NCBI GenBank assembly: GCA_964436315.1
Contig: CAYTCZ010000001.1
Coordinates: forward strand, 1 to 64,000
Source: CAYTCZ01 sp964436315
Lineage (GTDB): Bacteria > Actinomycetota > Thermoleophilia > Gaiellales > Gaiellaceae
Reading direction: 5' to 3'
DNA length: 64,000 nucleotides
Numbering within the stretch: position 1 is the first letter of the stretch; each line of letters begins with the position of its first letter. Positions 36,429 through 45,089 of the stretch are shown here, one piece after another. The position numbers and the translations under genes were made by a program. The notes below the pieces were generated by a model that did no database searches, was not told the DNA's origin, and worked only from the letters and a program-made list of their open reading frames with translations.

Positions 36429-37244
36429 TCACTTCGGAACACGCGTCCTTGCGCCGTTGCAATCGTTGGCTATCAGCGCCTCCATCCACGCGATCAGATG
36501 CTCGCTCTTCTCGTCGAGCTTGCCTTCGACAGCTCGGTTGAGGGCCGCGATCGCCGGCGGCGCGGACTCTGTCTCGGACGACTCCTCCTCCCTGTCGGGG
36601 CGAACTACTTCCAGCGTAGGGTAATGGCAGTGGAACACCATCAGACACCGCACGTCTCGCTTCGACTTCCGTGCCAGCTCTTCGAGTTTCTCGAGGCTCT
36701 TCCGCGAGGGAGCAGGCCCGGACATGGTGTCAGCGAGAGGCACGCAATCTTTGTCTCGTTTCTCGAAGCCGACCGGTATGCAGGGATTGAGCTCTCGGCT
36801 GCAGTAGGTGGCCTCCGTCCCCACGACGACCTTCAGTGTCCAGGGGGTCCCCCGAGGGTCCGTCACCCCGTACTCCATCTCCACCCTCACGTCTTCGGGG
36901 AGGCTCCCATCGCCCTCCCAGTCGGACGTCTCTAGAAAATCGGGCCAAGGCTCCGGTTTGTCGGTCTCGTCATCGTCGTCGAACGAATGTGTCGTCGGTG
37001 CGACGGGACCCGGTTGCGACCGGACTGGCGACTTTGGCAGGGTCGCCGCCCCCGGACTGTCGGGCGCCGGCTCCGCCACCTCCGGTTTTCGCTCACCTTC
37101 GATGGACATCTCCGCCACTTCCACCGCCACCGGGCTCGTCGCTTGCGCAACTTCCGTGCCTCTTCCGTCGCACGCGCTCATCCACAGGAGTGCCACCGCG
37201 CACGCGCCCACTACGTTGCCCACCGTCCTGCTGTCGTTCTTCAT
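36429..37244 (-). CDS. Predicted lipoprotein (271 aa) after ietS
   Basis: Signal peptide MKNDSRTVGNVVGACAVALL followed by WMSAC: a lipobox-like end with Cys25, so an exported lipoprotein is likely. Residues about 30-105 are low-complexity and rich in Pro, Glu, Asp and Ala. The folded part (about 110-271) has several cysteines (TYCSRELNPC, KDCVPL, RCLMVFHCHYP, NDCNG) that could pair in the periplasm or on the cell surface. No family recognised. It lies 162 bp downstream of ietS in the same orientation and upstream of the zor operon, and may belong to neither. Confidence 0.75.
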   Translation of the reverse strand: MKNDSRTVGNVVGACAVALLWMSACDGRGTEVAQATSPVAVEVAEMSIEGERKPEVAEPAPDSPGAATLPKSPVRSQPGPVAPTTHSFDDDDETDKPEPWPDFLETSDWEGDGSLPEDVRVEMEYGVTDPRGTPWTLKVVVGTEATYCSRELNPCIPVGFEKRDKDCVPLADTMSGPAPSRKSLEKLEELARKSKRDVRCLMVFHCHYPTLEVVRPDREEESSETESAPPAIAALNRAVEGKLDEKSEHLIAWMEALIANDCNGARTRVPK

Positions 37245-37406
37245 GTCCGCCTCCCCGGTCGCCGGTCGCCTCCCGTGGACCGTAACGCCTCATCCGGTAC
37301 AAACCGTGCCCGGCGCGATCGACTAGAGTAAAGGCTGCGGTCTTCTGTTGGGTGATGTCGTCTCATGGAAAGGAGGCCCGGCGGCATCGACTCAGCGGCA
37401 ATCGAC

Positions 37407-39761
37407 TCATTCCTGCGAGCGCGCGCGGTTGCGTTCAGCAACGCGCACCTGCAGCGTCTGCCGAATCTGAGTGTAGAGGCGAGCGTTCTCGTTCTCACGG
37501 TCGCGAATCTTCACGACCAACGCGTACGCTTCGAGTTGCTCGACTACGGACTCGCCCCAGTACGGGTCGTTCCGCGTGACGACCACGAACATTCGATTGT
37601 CGCGCCGTTTCGCCGTGGGGGATTTGAATGTCCATCGTGAACACTGGACGGTGCCTTTGTTCCGCCTCGTCGTCGGGTGCGAACGCCCGGTATCCAACTC
37701 GGAAATCGTTTCGTGCTCGTCGTCGTCAGTGGCTGCGTCAAACGCCTTCTTCGCGTCTGCCAGGGACGGCGCTTCAATCAAATGAAAGTAGATTTTCGCA
37801 GCCCGGTAGTCAGCACGCGTGGAACGAACGGGCGGTGTGTACGCCAGCGAGACGACGACCTCCCGACGTCTGAGCCCCGCACTGAAGAAGTCCGCGGGCA
37901 CCGGAAGCTCGAAGAAGTGGTGCTGCTTGTTCGCGATCTTTTCGCGGACGAGCAGACAAACATCGTCCTCCGCGGACCGGAACAACGTGTCGTCGTCGAC
38001 CACTCCGTAGCCGCACAGGCGGGCCACGCGTTCGTGGTCGCTGGCAGTTGGTTTTGCGTTGTAGTGCAGGAGGTCGACCGATTCGGGCGATGGCGCTGCG
38101 TTAGCGACCAGAAGCGCCCGGGCGAGGTCTGGGGTCATGTCATCGTACTCTCCGAAGAGTCTCGTCGCGAGGTGAGCGACGTGCGGCGCCGCGAAGCTCG
38201 TCCCTGCCATCTCCGTGAGCGGCTTACCCGAAGCGAAGTTGATCGACAGCGTCAGTCGCCCGAGTCCTCGCTCGGTGCTTTGCTTGCTATACCGATCGAC
38301 CACCGAATTGCCACCTACCGCCACCAGGTCGGGCTTCATGGCGCCACCGATCGACGGCCCGCAACGAGTGAACGGAGACGGCTGGCCGCGCATCGCAATC
38401 GGAATCTCTTCGATGGTTTCTTTTCCCCTTGCTGCTTGACGAGTTGCGCTTCTACCACGCTCCCTCTCCGCGATGGATCCGACAGTCAGGGCGTTCAGGG
38501 ATGTGCCGGGATCCGCAACCCGCTGTTCGAGGAGGTAGTCGGGGTAGTCGGCAGCCTGGTCAAGAAAAGGTGGGGCGTTGCCCGCCGGCACGACGAATAG
38601 AACACCTTCTTTCCGAGACAGCTCGTCGAGGGTGACGGCGAGGGGGCGCAGGCCCCTGCCGTCGAATGCGAGACGCGCGTCCGAGATGGATAGGACGAAC
38701 ACTCGGCAGGCATACTCCTCCCGAAACTCACGGACCGCCGCGATCACACGATTCTCGATAAACTCGTTGTCATATGAATTGTCGTCTTCCAGAACCTTCC
38801 CGCTGAGGATGGTCAGTTGCGGGGCGAAGGAGAGCGACTCGAGGCGCGCCTCGACATCGCCATACAGGCCTATCCCTGCCACCGCTGTGCCGTGCCCATG
38901 CTTGTCAGCGGGGTCGGTGATGCCTTCGTGGAACGACTGGGTATCGCCGACTGCAGGCGCGAGGAGCGGATGGTTCGCGACTATCCCACTATCGAGCACT
39001 CCGAGTGCGGGCGCGTCAGCGGGCGGGCGGGGGATCTCGTCTAGCTCGGAGATGGCGATGTCGAGCAGAGCTGGCTCGAAGCTGTATGTCGGCGGCAGGT
39101 CTACGAGTCGGACATCGCGATGCTCGAGAAGCCAATCCAAGTCCGCCTCCCGCACGGAAAGCCGGAAGATGGTCATGGCATCGAGCCGCAGCGTGCCCTT
39201 TACTGTGAGTTCTCTCTCTCGGAGATGTTTCTGAAACGATGACTCGATTTCCTCGCGGTCTCTCAGCAGCGGCCAGAGCTCCACGTCGACCAGGAACGGA
39301 GAATCGCTCGGGACTCCTTCGCGCGATAGGAGCTGTCCCATGCGATCGTTTCGAGTCCACGTCCCCATGCGGTCGAGCGCGAAGAGCAACGCCTTTCGGG
39401 TCGGAATGCTCCCGCCAATGAGTTGCTCGATCCGCGAGCGGAACGTCAACAGACCGTGTTCATCCGCAAAGACGAGGACGACATCATCCCCCGCCTGAGA
39501 GACGAATTCTACGCCGCTTATGAACTCGAAATCCGTGGGACGGAGGCGATGACCGACGGTCAACTTCAGCAAGAGCCTGGAATCGTAGCCCGGGTGAAGA
39601 GCTCCGGCCTCGTGCGTCGCCTCTTGGAACTCCTTGGCCAACGATCGCCCATACGATCGAATGTCAGCGGGAGTCTCGGGGCCACGAGGAGGCTGCCCTG
39701 AGCGACGGTTCGTCTCGAAGTTCTCTCGCTGGAATTTCAGGTGTTCGTACGAATCGGCCAT
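37407..39761 (-). CDS. ietS: IetS-like subtilisin-family (S8) serine protease
   Basis: 784 aa, cytoplasmic (no signal peptide). The S8 triad is intact: D257 (LGVLDSGIVANHP), H290 (DKHGHGTAVAG) and S522 (GTSFAAPHVA), with oxyanion N395 (VVPAGN). A 240-residue N-terminal region precedes the protease and a 230-residue tail follows. An AAA ATPase gene ends 30 bp upstream on the same strand; this ATPase-protease pair is the IetAS defence system of known databases (also described earlier as a plasmid incompatibility-related toxin pair). The protease is the presumed effector, with the ATPase as its controller. The family is certain; system membership rests on the pairing. Confidence 0.88.
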   Translation of the reverse strand: MADSYEHLKFQRENFETNRRSGQPPRGPETPADIRSYGRSLAKEFQEATHEAGALHPGYDSRLLLKLTVGHRLRPTDFEFISGVEFVSQAGDDVVLVFADEHGLLTFRSRIEQLIGGSIPTRKALLFALDRMGTWTRNDRMGQLLSREGVPSDSPFLVDVELWPLLRDREEIESSFQKHLRERELTVKGTLRLDAMTIFRLSVREADLDWLLEHRDVRLVDLPPTYSFEPALLDIAISELDEIPRPPADAPALGVLDSGIVANHPLLAPAVGDTQSFHEGITDPADKHGHGTAVAGIGLYGDVEARLESLSFAPQLTILSGKVLEDDNSYDNEFIENRVIAAVREFREEYACRVFVLSISDARLAFDGRGLRPLAVTLDELSRKEGVLFVVPAGNAPPFLDQAADYPDYLLEQRVADPGTSLNALTVGSIAERERGRSATRQAARGKETIEEIPIAMRGQPSPFTRCGPSIGGAMKPDLVAVGGNSVVDRYSKQSTERGLGRLTLSINFASGKPLTEMAGTSFAAPHVAHLATRLFGEYDDMTPDLARALLVANAAPSPESVDLLHYNAKPTASDHERVARLCGYGVVDDDTLFRSAEDDVCLLVREKIANKQHHFFELPVPADFFSAGLRRREVVVSLAYTPPVRSTRADYRAAKIYFHLIEAPSLADAKKAFDAATDDDEHETISELDTGRSHPTTRRNKGTVQCSRWTFKSPTAKRRDNRMFVVVTRNDPYWGESVVEQLEAYALVVKIRDRENENARLYTQIRQTLQVRVAERNRARSQE

Positions 39762-39791
39762 GTCATCCCCCGTTCAGGCTCGAAGCAATTC

Positions 39792-40787
39792 TCAGGTAGC
39801 GGTCTCCGACGATGCGCGTCGCGCAGCCTCTTTCTGAAGCGCCAGTTCCAGGTGGCGCAAGCGCAGAAAGTCTCCCCCTCCCACGACCATCTCCTTCACG
39901 CTGCGGATGAGCACGCGCTCGATGTCGGCGAACGACCACCCTGCAAACCATTCCGCGACGGGAATGGTATCCAGATCCATGTCCAACCGCACTCCGCGCA
40001 GCCGGCGACGTACGAACTCTACGATCTCGCCGTCATCCGGCGGAGCGAACAGCAGGACCTCTTCGAAACGACGCCACACCGCCGGGTCGAGCATCCTTTC
40101 GTGGTTGGTCGCTGCCACAATCAGGCTTTCGCCCGTGTAATCGTCCATCATCTGAAGGACGGAGTTCACGACGCGACGCAGCTCTCCGTGGTCACTTCCA
40201 TCGGCCCTCGCCTTCCCGATCGCGTCGAACTCGTCGAAGAGCGCGACGCATGGTGCTTTCTCGATGAAATCGAAAATGCCGCGCAGGTTGGCCGCGGTCT
40301 GCCCGAGGAACGACGAGACGACGCCGTCGATGCGGATCACCGCCAACGGCAGATCGAGCTCGTATGCGAGCGCCTCGGCCGAGGCCGTCTTCCCACACCC
40401 CGGTGGACCATAGAACAGCATCTTCGAAACGGGTCTCAGACCGTACGACGAGAGTTCCTCACGTCGTCGGCACTCCAGCAGCACTGACTCGATGGTCTCG
40501 CGGGTGGGATTCGCGAGAATGAGGTCGTCGAGCTGCCGGGCCGGTTCCCGAAGGGTTAGCAGTGGTAGCCCACGCTCCGAGTCTGTCGGGATCTCGTGGG
40601 TGAACCGTTCGGACCGCGACTGGTCCCGGGATCGACCGTACAGAATCCGCTCGAGGTCGTTCGCCAGCAGATGATGTTGCTTCTGCCGCTCCTGCCGGAT
40701 CACCTCTTCCGCGGCCTCACGGAAGGAGTCCCGGTCTCCATCGGACCCGGCACGCACCAGTTTTCGCAGCAGTTTTCCAGACGCCAT
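39792..40787 (-). CDS. ietA: IetA-like AAA ATPase
   Basis: 331 aa. A helical N-terminus (1-115), then a classical AAA module: Walker A FYGPPGCGKTASAEAL (GPPGCGKT at 127-134), Walker B CVALFDEFDAIGKARAD (about 178-194), sensor 1 LIVAATNHERMLDPA, arginine finger VWRRFEEVL, and a small C-terminal lid domain. The size and partner match IetA. It is the first gene of the pair and is preceded by a 240-bp space holding two GC-rich tandem hairpins. Confidence 0.88.
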   Translation of the reverse strand: MASGKLLRKLVRAGSDGDRDSFREAAEEVIRQERQKQHHLLANDLERILYGRSRDQSRSERFTHEIPTDSERGLPLLTLREPARQLDDLILANPTRETIESVLLECRRREELSSYGLRPVSKMLFYGPPGCGKTASAEALAYELDLPLAVIRIDGVVSSFLGQTAANLRGIFDFIEKAPCVALFDEFDAIGKARADGSDHGELRRVVNSVLQMMDDYTGESLIVAATNHERMLDPAVWRRFEEVLLFAPPDDGEIVEFVRRRLRGVRLDMDLDTIPVAEWFAGWSFADIERVLIRSVKEMVVGGGDFLRLRHLELALQKEAARRASSETAT

Positions 40788-40910
40788 CTAGCGAGCCCTC
40801 TCTTCGCCACCCACTACCTTGACACAGGGAGCGGGGCGAGGCGAGCGAATTGGAGTCCCGCCGCCAGCCGTTCGGCCCGTTCGCCGGCTGCGCCGTGAGC
40901 AGACGCTTTC

Positions 40911-41000
40911 GGTGGCACGGCGTCTAGCCGGGCGGGACGCCCGCTCACCGAGGTCGGTGGCATGGCCTCGAGCCGGGCGGGGACGCCCGCTCACCGATGT
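40911..41000. repeat. Two 45-bp tandem direct repeats, each with a GC-rich hairpin
   Basis: Copies at 40911-40955 and 40956-41000 differ at only a few positions. Each contains CGGGCG-(3 or 4 bases)-CGCCCG, a strong 6-bp stem. They lie between the end of the 231-aa gene and the start of ietA, so they may attenuate transcription between the two operons or act as a protein-binding array. Confidence 0.7.
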
Positions 41001-41027
41001 AGCGGGCATCCTGCCGTGTCGAGGCCG

Positions 41028-41723
41028 TCAGCCACTCGCGTCCCCCGCGGTTGTCCACAACACACGGTCCTCCTCGTCCCGAATCTCCACCTCGGCGTCA
41101 AAGACCGCGGGCAGCAGGGCGTTCGGAACGAGCGGCAAGAAGTCGCCGTGAGCCCGCTCCAGTTCAGCCAGTACGTCGGCATCGACCCGGAGGTCCGTCG
41201 CCGAGTCGTACGCGTCTTCGACCGTGAACGAGTACGATCTTCCGTCGAAACGACGTCGGATGATCATCGGCGGTGGCGGCTGCGCTGCGGCGAGGCGCCG
41301 ACTCAGGATGACGAGGTACCTCCCCAGCGCGCCGAACTCGTCGTTCGCGGGTGTTGGTATCCGCTGGCTGACGAAGAGGCGAAATCCGAGTCCGGATTCC
41401 ACGAACGCCTCATTGACCTGACTCCCCGTCGTCCTCGCGATTCGATGTTCGGCTGCGGAAAGAATCTGTTCCAGCCGGGCCGGGTCCCGCAACACGGCGT
41501 CGGGGCCCACTACGTCCAGGTAGCTGTCTACGAAGTTGCCCCCTCTCGGTACCAGGATCTGCTCGACGAGTACCTCGCCACGCACCGGTTCGGCGACACG
41601 TTCTTGCTCGAGCGCGACCTCTTCCCCATCCGCGCCGTGAGCGTGAAACGCAGCGTTGACGCCGCTCGCCGATGACGTCTCGCCCGACGAAGAGCGTACC
41701 CTGTGTGCAAACGCGTAGATCAT
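41028..41723 (-). CDS. Hypothetical protein (231 aa), third gene of a small operon
   Basis: Soluble, no recognised family. The middle (residues about 115-150, ESGLGFRLFVSQRIPTP and FGALGRYLVILSRRLAAA) and the C-terminal half (IIRRRFDGRSYSFTVEDAYD, then VDADVLAELERAHGDF) look like an ordinary alpha/beta fold. Its ATG overlaps the stop of the preceding gene (ATGA), so the two are coupled. The series of three small genes starts inside the stop codon of a pglX 3'-end copy, which hints that the three once followed pglX in a BREX-linked operon. Confidence 0.7.
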   Translation of the reverse strand: MIYAFAHRVRSSSGETSSASGVNAAFHAHGADGEEVALEQERVAEPVRGEVLVEQILVPRGGNFVDSYLDVVGPDAVLRDPARLEQILSAAEHRIARTTGSQVNEAFVESGLGFRLFVSQRIPTPANDEFGALGRYLVILSRRLAAAQPPPPMIIRRRFDGRSYSFTVEDAYDSATDLRVDADVLAELERAHGDFLPLVPNALLPAVFDAEVEIRDEEDRVLWTTAGDASG

Positions 41724-42076
41724 GCTGCGATTCGGCGCGGAGTATCAGCGTCGTCGGACTCGACGATCGTCGATGCCCCCCACGCTCTGGGGGTGGTCAA
41801 CACTCTCCCGCGGGCAGGGACGAAAGGTCCCTCTACGAGATCGAACGCCGCGCCTGACATCATCAGATGGTGCGGAGCCTCCTCGACGAGGAACCTGGCG
41901 TCCGCCAGAAAGACCCAGCCGTTCCCCCCCACCGGTCGAAGGTTCTCTAGAACGAGCGTGAACGGGACGGGAGTTCCATCGATTCGAACCGGAGCCGCAT
42001 ATCGCTTCTCCGGCGGCGCCGGACGTCGCTCAGGGTCGAAAGATACGGTGACGAGAACAGTCCTGTCATCAATCAT
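41720..42076 (-). CDS. Hypothetical protein (118 aa), second gene of the small operon
   Basis: Start chosen at ATG 42076 (MIDDRTVLVTVSFDPERRP), which overlaps the previous stop by 8 bp; a longer reading from 42115 is possible but adds unlikely sequence. Beta-rich pattern (RTVLVTVSF, PVPFTLVLENLRPV, WVFLADARFLVEEAP), no catalytic motif. Coupled at both ends to its neighbours. No function can be assigned. Confidence 0.65.
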   Translation of the reverse strand: MIDDRTVLVTVSFDPERRPAPPEKRYAAPVRIDGTPVPFTLVLENLRPVGGNGWVFLADARFLVEEAPHHLMMSGAAFDLVEGPFVPARGRVLTTPRAWGASTIVESDDADTPRRIAA

Positions 42077-42392
42077 GGTCACCCTCGGTGATCTCGCAGC
42101 GGGCCAGTTGTTCAAAGCTCAGGAACCAGCCCGGGCCAATCGAGTCCAGATTGCTATCGATATAGTACGCACCATCAGGAACGTACTCCAATACCTCGAT
42201 CCGCAGCACACCCCCTCCACCTCCGAATCGAGCTGCCCACCCCAGGGCGAACTCCACCGTCGTCGTCGCATACTTTCCGTCGTACGAACTCATCTCGCAG
42301 GGTCGCAACCTCCCTTCGCTACGAAAGTCAGCGAGTTCGGCGTCCTCGACCCATCGGAAGAACACCGCCGGAAACTGGTCTCCCTCAGCCAA
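42069..42392 (-). CDS. Hypothetical protein (107 aa), first gene of the small operon
   Basis: Begins with TTG at 42392, lying just inside the end of the pglX-tail copy, with AGAAGG six bases upstream (sequence contributed by the pglX tail itself). The protein (FPAVFFRWVEDAELADFRSE, then GGVLRIEVLEYVPDGAYYID) is small and beta-rich, family unknown. The fact that its ribosome binding site and start are built from pglX coding sequence is good evidence that pglX once stood immediately upstream. Confidence 0.65.
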   Translation of the reverse strand: MAEGDQFPAVFFRWVEDAELADFRSEGRLRPCEMSSYDGKYATTTVEFALGWAARFGGGGGVLRIEVLEYVPDGAYYIDSNLDSIGPGWFLSFEQLARCEITEGDHD

Positions 42393-42747
42393 GTCGAGCC
42401 TTCTCGACCGCCTCGAGACCGACGCTCAGCGCCGAGGCTTCCTGGGCGACGAAGCCTTCGAGGTAGTCGCCGAAGCGGATGCCGAACTGGGGGTCGAGCT
42501 CGTTGTGCCACTGCTTGACCCAGGGGACGAGGTCGTGGATGCCGGCGAGGACGAGGGTGAGGCGCTCGGGGTCGAAGCCGAACTCGTCGCGGGCCTGGTA
42601 GAAGAAGGTGGCGAGCGCTACGTCCGAAGAGAACGTGGCATCACCGACTTGGAAAACCTCAGGTATGGCTTGATCTTGCAGGGACGGGATCGAAGTGTCA
42701 ACCAGTGGAAGCCACAACGAAGACTGACGGCATGTTACATACCGCAT
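42385..42747 (-). pseudogene. Truncated copy of the pglX 3' end with unrelated N-terminus
   Basis: Codons from 42615 down to the stop reproduce the last 75 or so residues of PglX (TFFYQARDEFGFDPERLTLV through GLEAVEKARL). The reading frame continues upstream to an ATG at 42747 with sequence unrelated to PglX (MRYVTCRQSSLWLPLVDTSI), and no good ribosome binding site. It lacks the methyltransferase domain entirely. I read it as a pglX remnant left by a duplication or deletion, not a functional gene. Confidence 0.75.
42392..42615 (-). repeat. pglX 3'-end direct repeat, copy 1
   Basis: 224 bp matching 45094-45317 with nine mismatches by my alignment (six of them in the last 30 bp of the gene). 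Same orientation as copy 2; the two bracket the AlbA-type gene at a spacing of 2702 bp. Confidence 0.9.
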
Positions 42748-43020
42748 CGCTCATTCTCGCGCAGTCGTTGGTCGCGAGGTCGCCCGCTCTCTGGCGGTCG
42801 ATGCAGCGACGATGCATAGAAGTAGTCGCCGGGAAGGATGCCCACCCGGGTCGCCGCCGGAGGTGGCTGACAAAGTGTCTCTGGTGTTAATCTGGCGCGG
42901 GGCGAGGTTGATTGACCAAGGTCACTCTATGCCGTTTGGGTCCCCCCCCTCATGTACCGCGCACCGCGCGCGGTTGGCAGCGGCGATGCGCAAGTGTGAA
43001 TCGTACGGAGAACCGAAGCG
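42616..43020. other. Intergenic stretch between the pglX remnant and the AlbA-type gene
   Basis: I see no real gene in these 405 bases apart from the doubtful N-terminal extension of the pglX remnant. A GACC-AA-GGTC palindrome and TTGATT/TTGACC words near 42908-42922 could be part of the promoter for the 43021 gene, but no convincing -10 pairs with them. Confidence 0.4.
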
Positions 43021-44754
43021 ATGCCTTTGACGTACAGAGCGGCACATGTCGCGGCGCTGCTCGACCAGCTGGAAGAGAAGTGCGCTGACGAGCTGGAGGG
43101 ACAGGACCTCGACTTCAAGGAGTGGGATTCCAGCAGCATGAACAAGTCTGTGCGCACCGTCGTGGACATGGCGGTGTGCATGGCGAACGGTGGGGGCGGC
43201 ACGGTTGTTTTCGGTGTGAAAGACAAGGTAGTGGGACGAACGAATGCCGTGATCGGGATACCGAACGACGTGGACGTCGATCGGCTCAAGAGAGCGGTTT
43301 ACGACAGAACGGACCCCAAGATCACCCCGTCGTTCGTCGAGATGACCGTTCCCGAAGGAACTGGACGGATCCTGGTGATGGAGATCAACGACGGGTTACC
43401 GCCTCATACCGATTCCTCGGGCCGGGGAACGATCCGGGTGGGAAGTGACTGCCAGCCCTTGACCGGCACAGTGCGGAGGACGATCGCCGTAGAGCGCGGG
43501 GAATCAGACTTCACGGCCGGCACGATCGACGGTGAGCTCGGAGCCATGCTGTCGCCATCGGCTCTGGCCCAGTTGCGGGAAGCGAGCGCGGCAGAACGCG
43601 TGCCCGATGATTTCCTCCGTCTCTCGGACGTCGAGTTGCTCGAGAACCTCCGGCTCACCCGCAACGGCCGGTTGACCCGTGCCGGTCTGCTCCTGGCCGG
43701 TCGCGCCGACGCGATCGCGAGGCACGTCGACAAGTATCGGTGGACGTTTCTCCGAATGCGCAGCGATGTCGAGTACGACGACAGGCTCGACGGTCACGAC
43801 GCCTTGCCGCTTGCACTTCAGCAGATCGAAGCGCGACTCATGGCGCACAATCCGTTGACGACGGTTCACGAGGGTCTGTTCCACTTCGAGTATCGGGTCT
43901 ATCCAGAGATTGCCCTCCGGGAGGCGCTTCTGAACGCCTTCGCGCACGCCGACTTCCAAGTCCACTCCCCCATCATGATCAAGCTCTACCCCGACCGTCT
44001 GGAGATTTCGAACCCCGGTAGGTTCGTAGGGGGCATCTCGCCGTCCAACGTGTTGCATCATCCCCCCGTGGCACGAAATCCACTGCTCGTGGACGCCTTG
44101 CAGAAATTGAGGCTGGTGAACCGTAGCAATCTGGGTGTCCCGCGAATGTTTCGCGAGATGCTATCGCAAGGAAAGGAACCGCCGGTCATCGAAGAGCTAG
44201 GGAACAGTGTGCGTCTCGTGTTCCGAGCGAGCGAGTTCTCCGCAGCGTTTCGGACGTTCCTGGAAGAGCAGCACGCGGCCGGGGTCAACCTCAGCGTCGA
44301 CCATCTGCTGATCCTTCACTTCCTCACGCGTCGCGCGGAAATCGACACGGGGGAGGCTGCGCGAATTTGTCAGCGCTCCGAGGACGAAGCGCGAGAACGG
44401 CTGAGCCGAATGGAACTCGAATTGGGACTCTTGGAGCGCGGCGGAGGAGGCCGTGGGACCTACTGGCGACTTCGGAGCGAGGTGCACGAGCGCTTGGAGG
44501 CCGGGGGGGATGCCGAACGTGACCGCCGGATATCGTGGGATGCCGCTAAGACCCGCATCCTGTCAGTGCTCTCCGAACGAGCGAAGGCTGGTGAGGGTAT
44601 GTCGAACGAAGACGTACGTCGAATCGCGGCCCTCGACCGTTTCCAGGCGACGCGATTGCTCAACGAACTACGTGATGAGCACGGTGTCTATTGCGAGGGA
44701 GACCGTCGGTGGGCCCGGTGGTTTCATCCCGGCGCACGGAACACCGAAGCCTGA
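43021..44754 (+). CDS. AlbA/Schlafen-type ATP-binding protein with winged-helix C-terminus
   Basis: 577 aa. The N-terminus is an AlbA_2/Schlafen AAA_4 divergent domain: ELEGQDLDFKEWDSSSMNKS (residues 24-43), MAVCMANGGGGTVVFGVKD (51-69) and GTIRVGSDCQPLTG. A GHKL-like ATP-binding fragment typical of these proteins follows (FEYRVYPEIALREALLNAFA, then MIKLYPDRLEISNPGRFVGG). Winged-helix segments close the protein (GEAARICQRSEDEARERLSR; SNEDVRRIAALDRFQATRLL). Relatives are transcription regulators or defence components, some with RNA-cleaving Schlafen-like activity. GGAGAACC lies upstream of the ATG. It is on the opposite strand to everything around it and between two copies of the pglX 3' end, so it arrived by rearrangement. 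Confidence 0.85.
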   Translation: MPLTYRAAHVAALLDQLEEKCADELEGQDLDFKEWDSSSMNKSVRTVVDMAVCMANGGGGTVVFGVKDKVVGRTNAVIGIPNDVDVDRLKRAVYDRTDPKITPSFVEMTVPEGTGRILVMEINDGLPPHTDSSGRGTIRVGSDCQPLTGTVRRTIAVERGESDFTAGTIDGELGAMLSPSALAQLREASAAERVPDDFLRLSDVELLENLRLTRNGRLTRAGLLLAGRADAIARHVDKYRWTFLRMRSDVEYDDRLDGHDALPLALQQIEARLMAHNPLTTVHEGLFHFEYRVYPEIALREALLNAFAHADFQVHSPIMIKLYPDRLEISNPGRFVGGISPSNVLHHPPVARNPLLVDALQKLRLVNRSNLGVPRMFREMLSQGKEPPVIEELGNSVRLVFRASEFSAAFRTFLEEQHAAGVNLSVDHLLILHFLTRRAEIDTGEAARICQRSEDEARERLSRMELELGLLERGGGGRGTYWRLRSEVHERLEAGGDAERDRRISWDAAKTRILSVLSERAKAGEGMSNEDVRRIAALDRFQATRLLNELRDEHGVYCEGDRRWARWFHPGARNTEA

Positions 44755-44865
44755 CCCGGCACACTGTCAGAGGGCCAACCGAGCTCACCAGCGGTTCTCG
44801 ACACGTGTGTACACGCTGCACAGGGAACGAGCCGCTCATGGCTCTCATAGCCAATCTCATAGATT

Positions 44866-45048
44866 TCATAGGAGTTCGATCGTGGCTGATTCCTCACCAC
44901 GGCCCACGACCCCCTTCCTTACAATGCGAATTTCATCAACAATATCAATCACATACAATTCAGCCACCCCGGATACATCCGAGCTGGAGGACGGCGGCGG
45001 GTTGGCCCCACCACGATGCGCTCTCTTAGAACGCTCTTGGAGTCTCAT
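44866..45048 (-). CDS. Possible small protein (60 aa) downstream of pglX
   Basis: ATG at 45048, 42 bp after the pglX stop, encoding MRLQERSKRAHRGG, then VAELYVIDIVDEIRIVRKG and a short acidic end. The composition (Ile/Val/Asp-rich) and the lower GC of this DNA differ from antisense shadows, which supports real coding. No clear ribosome binding site is visible and no family is recognised. It could be a hypothetical BREX-linked small protein or part of the DNA brought in with the AlbA-type gene. Otherwise 44755-45089 holds nothing evident. Confidence 0.35.
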   Translation of the reverse strand: MRLQERSKRAHRGGANPPPSSSSDVSGVAELYVIDIVDEIRIVRKGVVGRGEESATIELL

Positions 45049-45089
45049 AGAAGACTTTTGGCGTTCCTGTCGCTGAATTGGCGTCGCCT

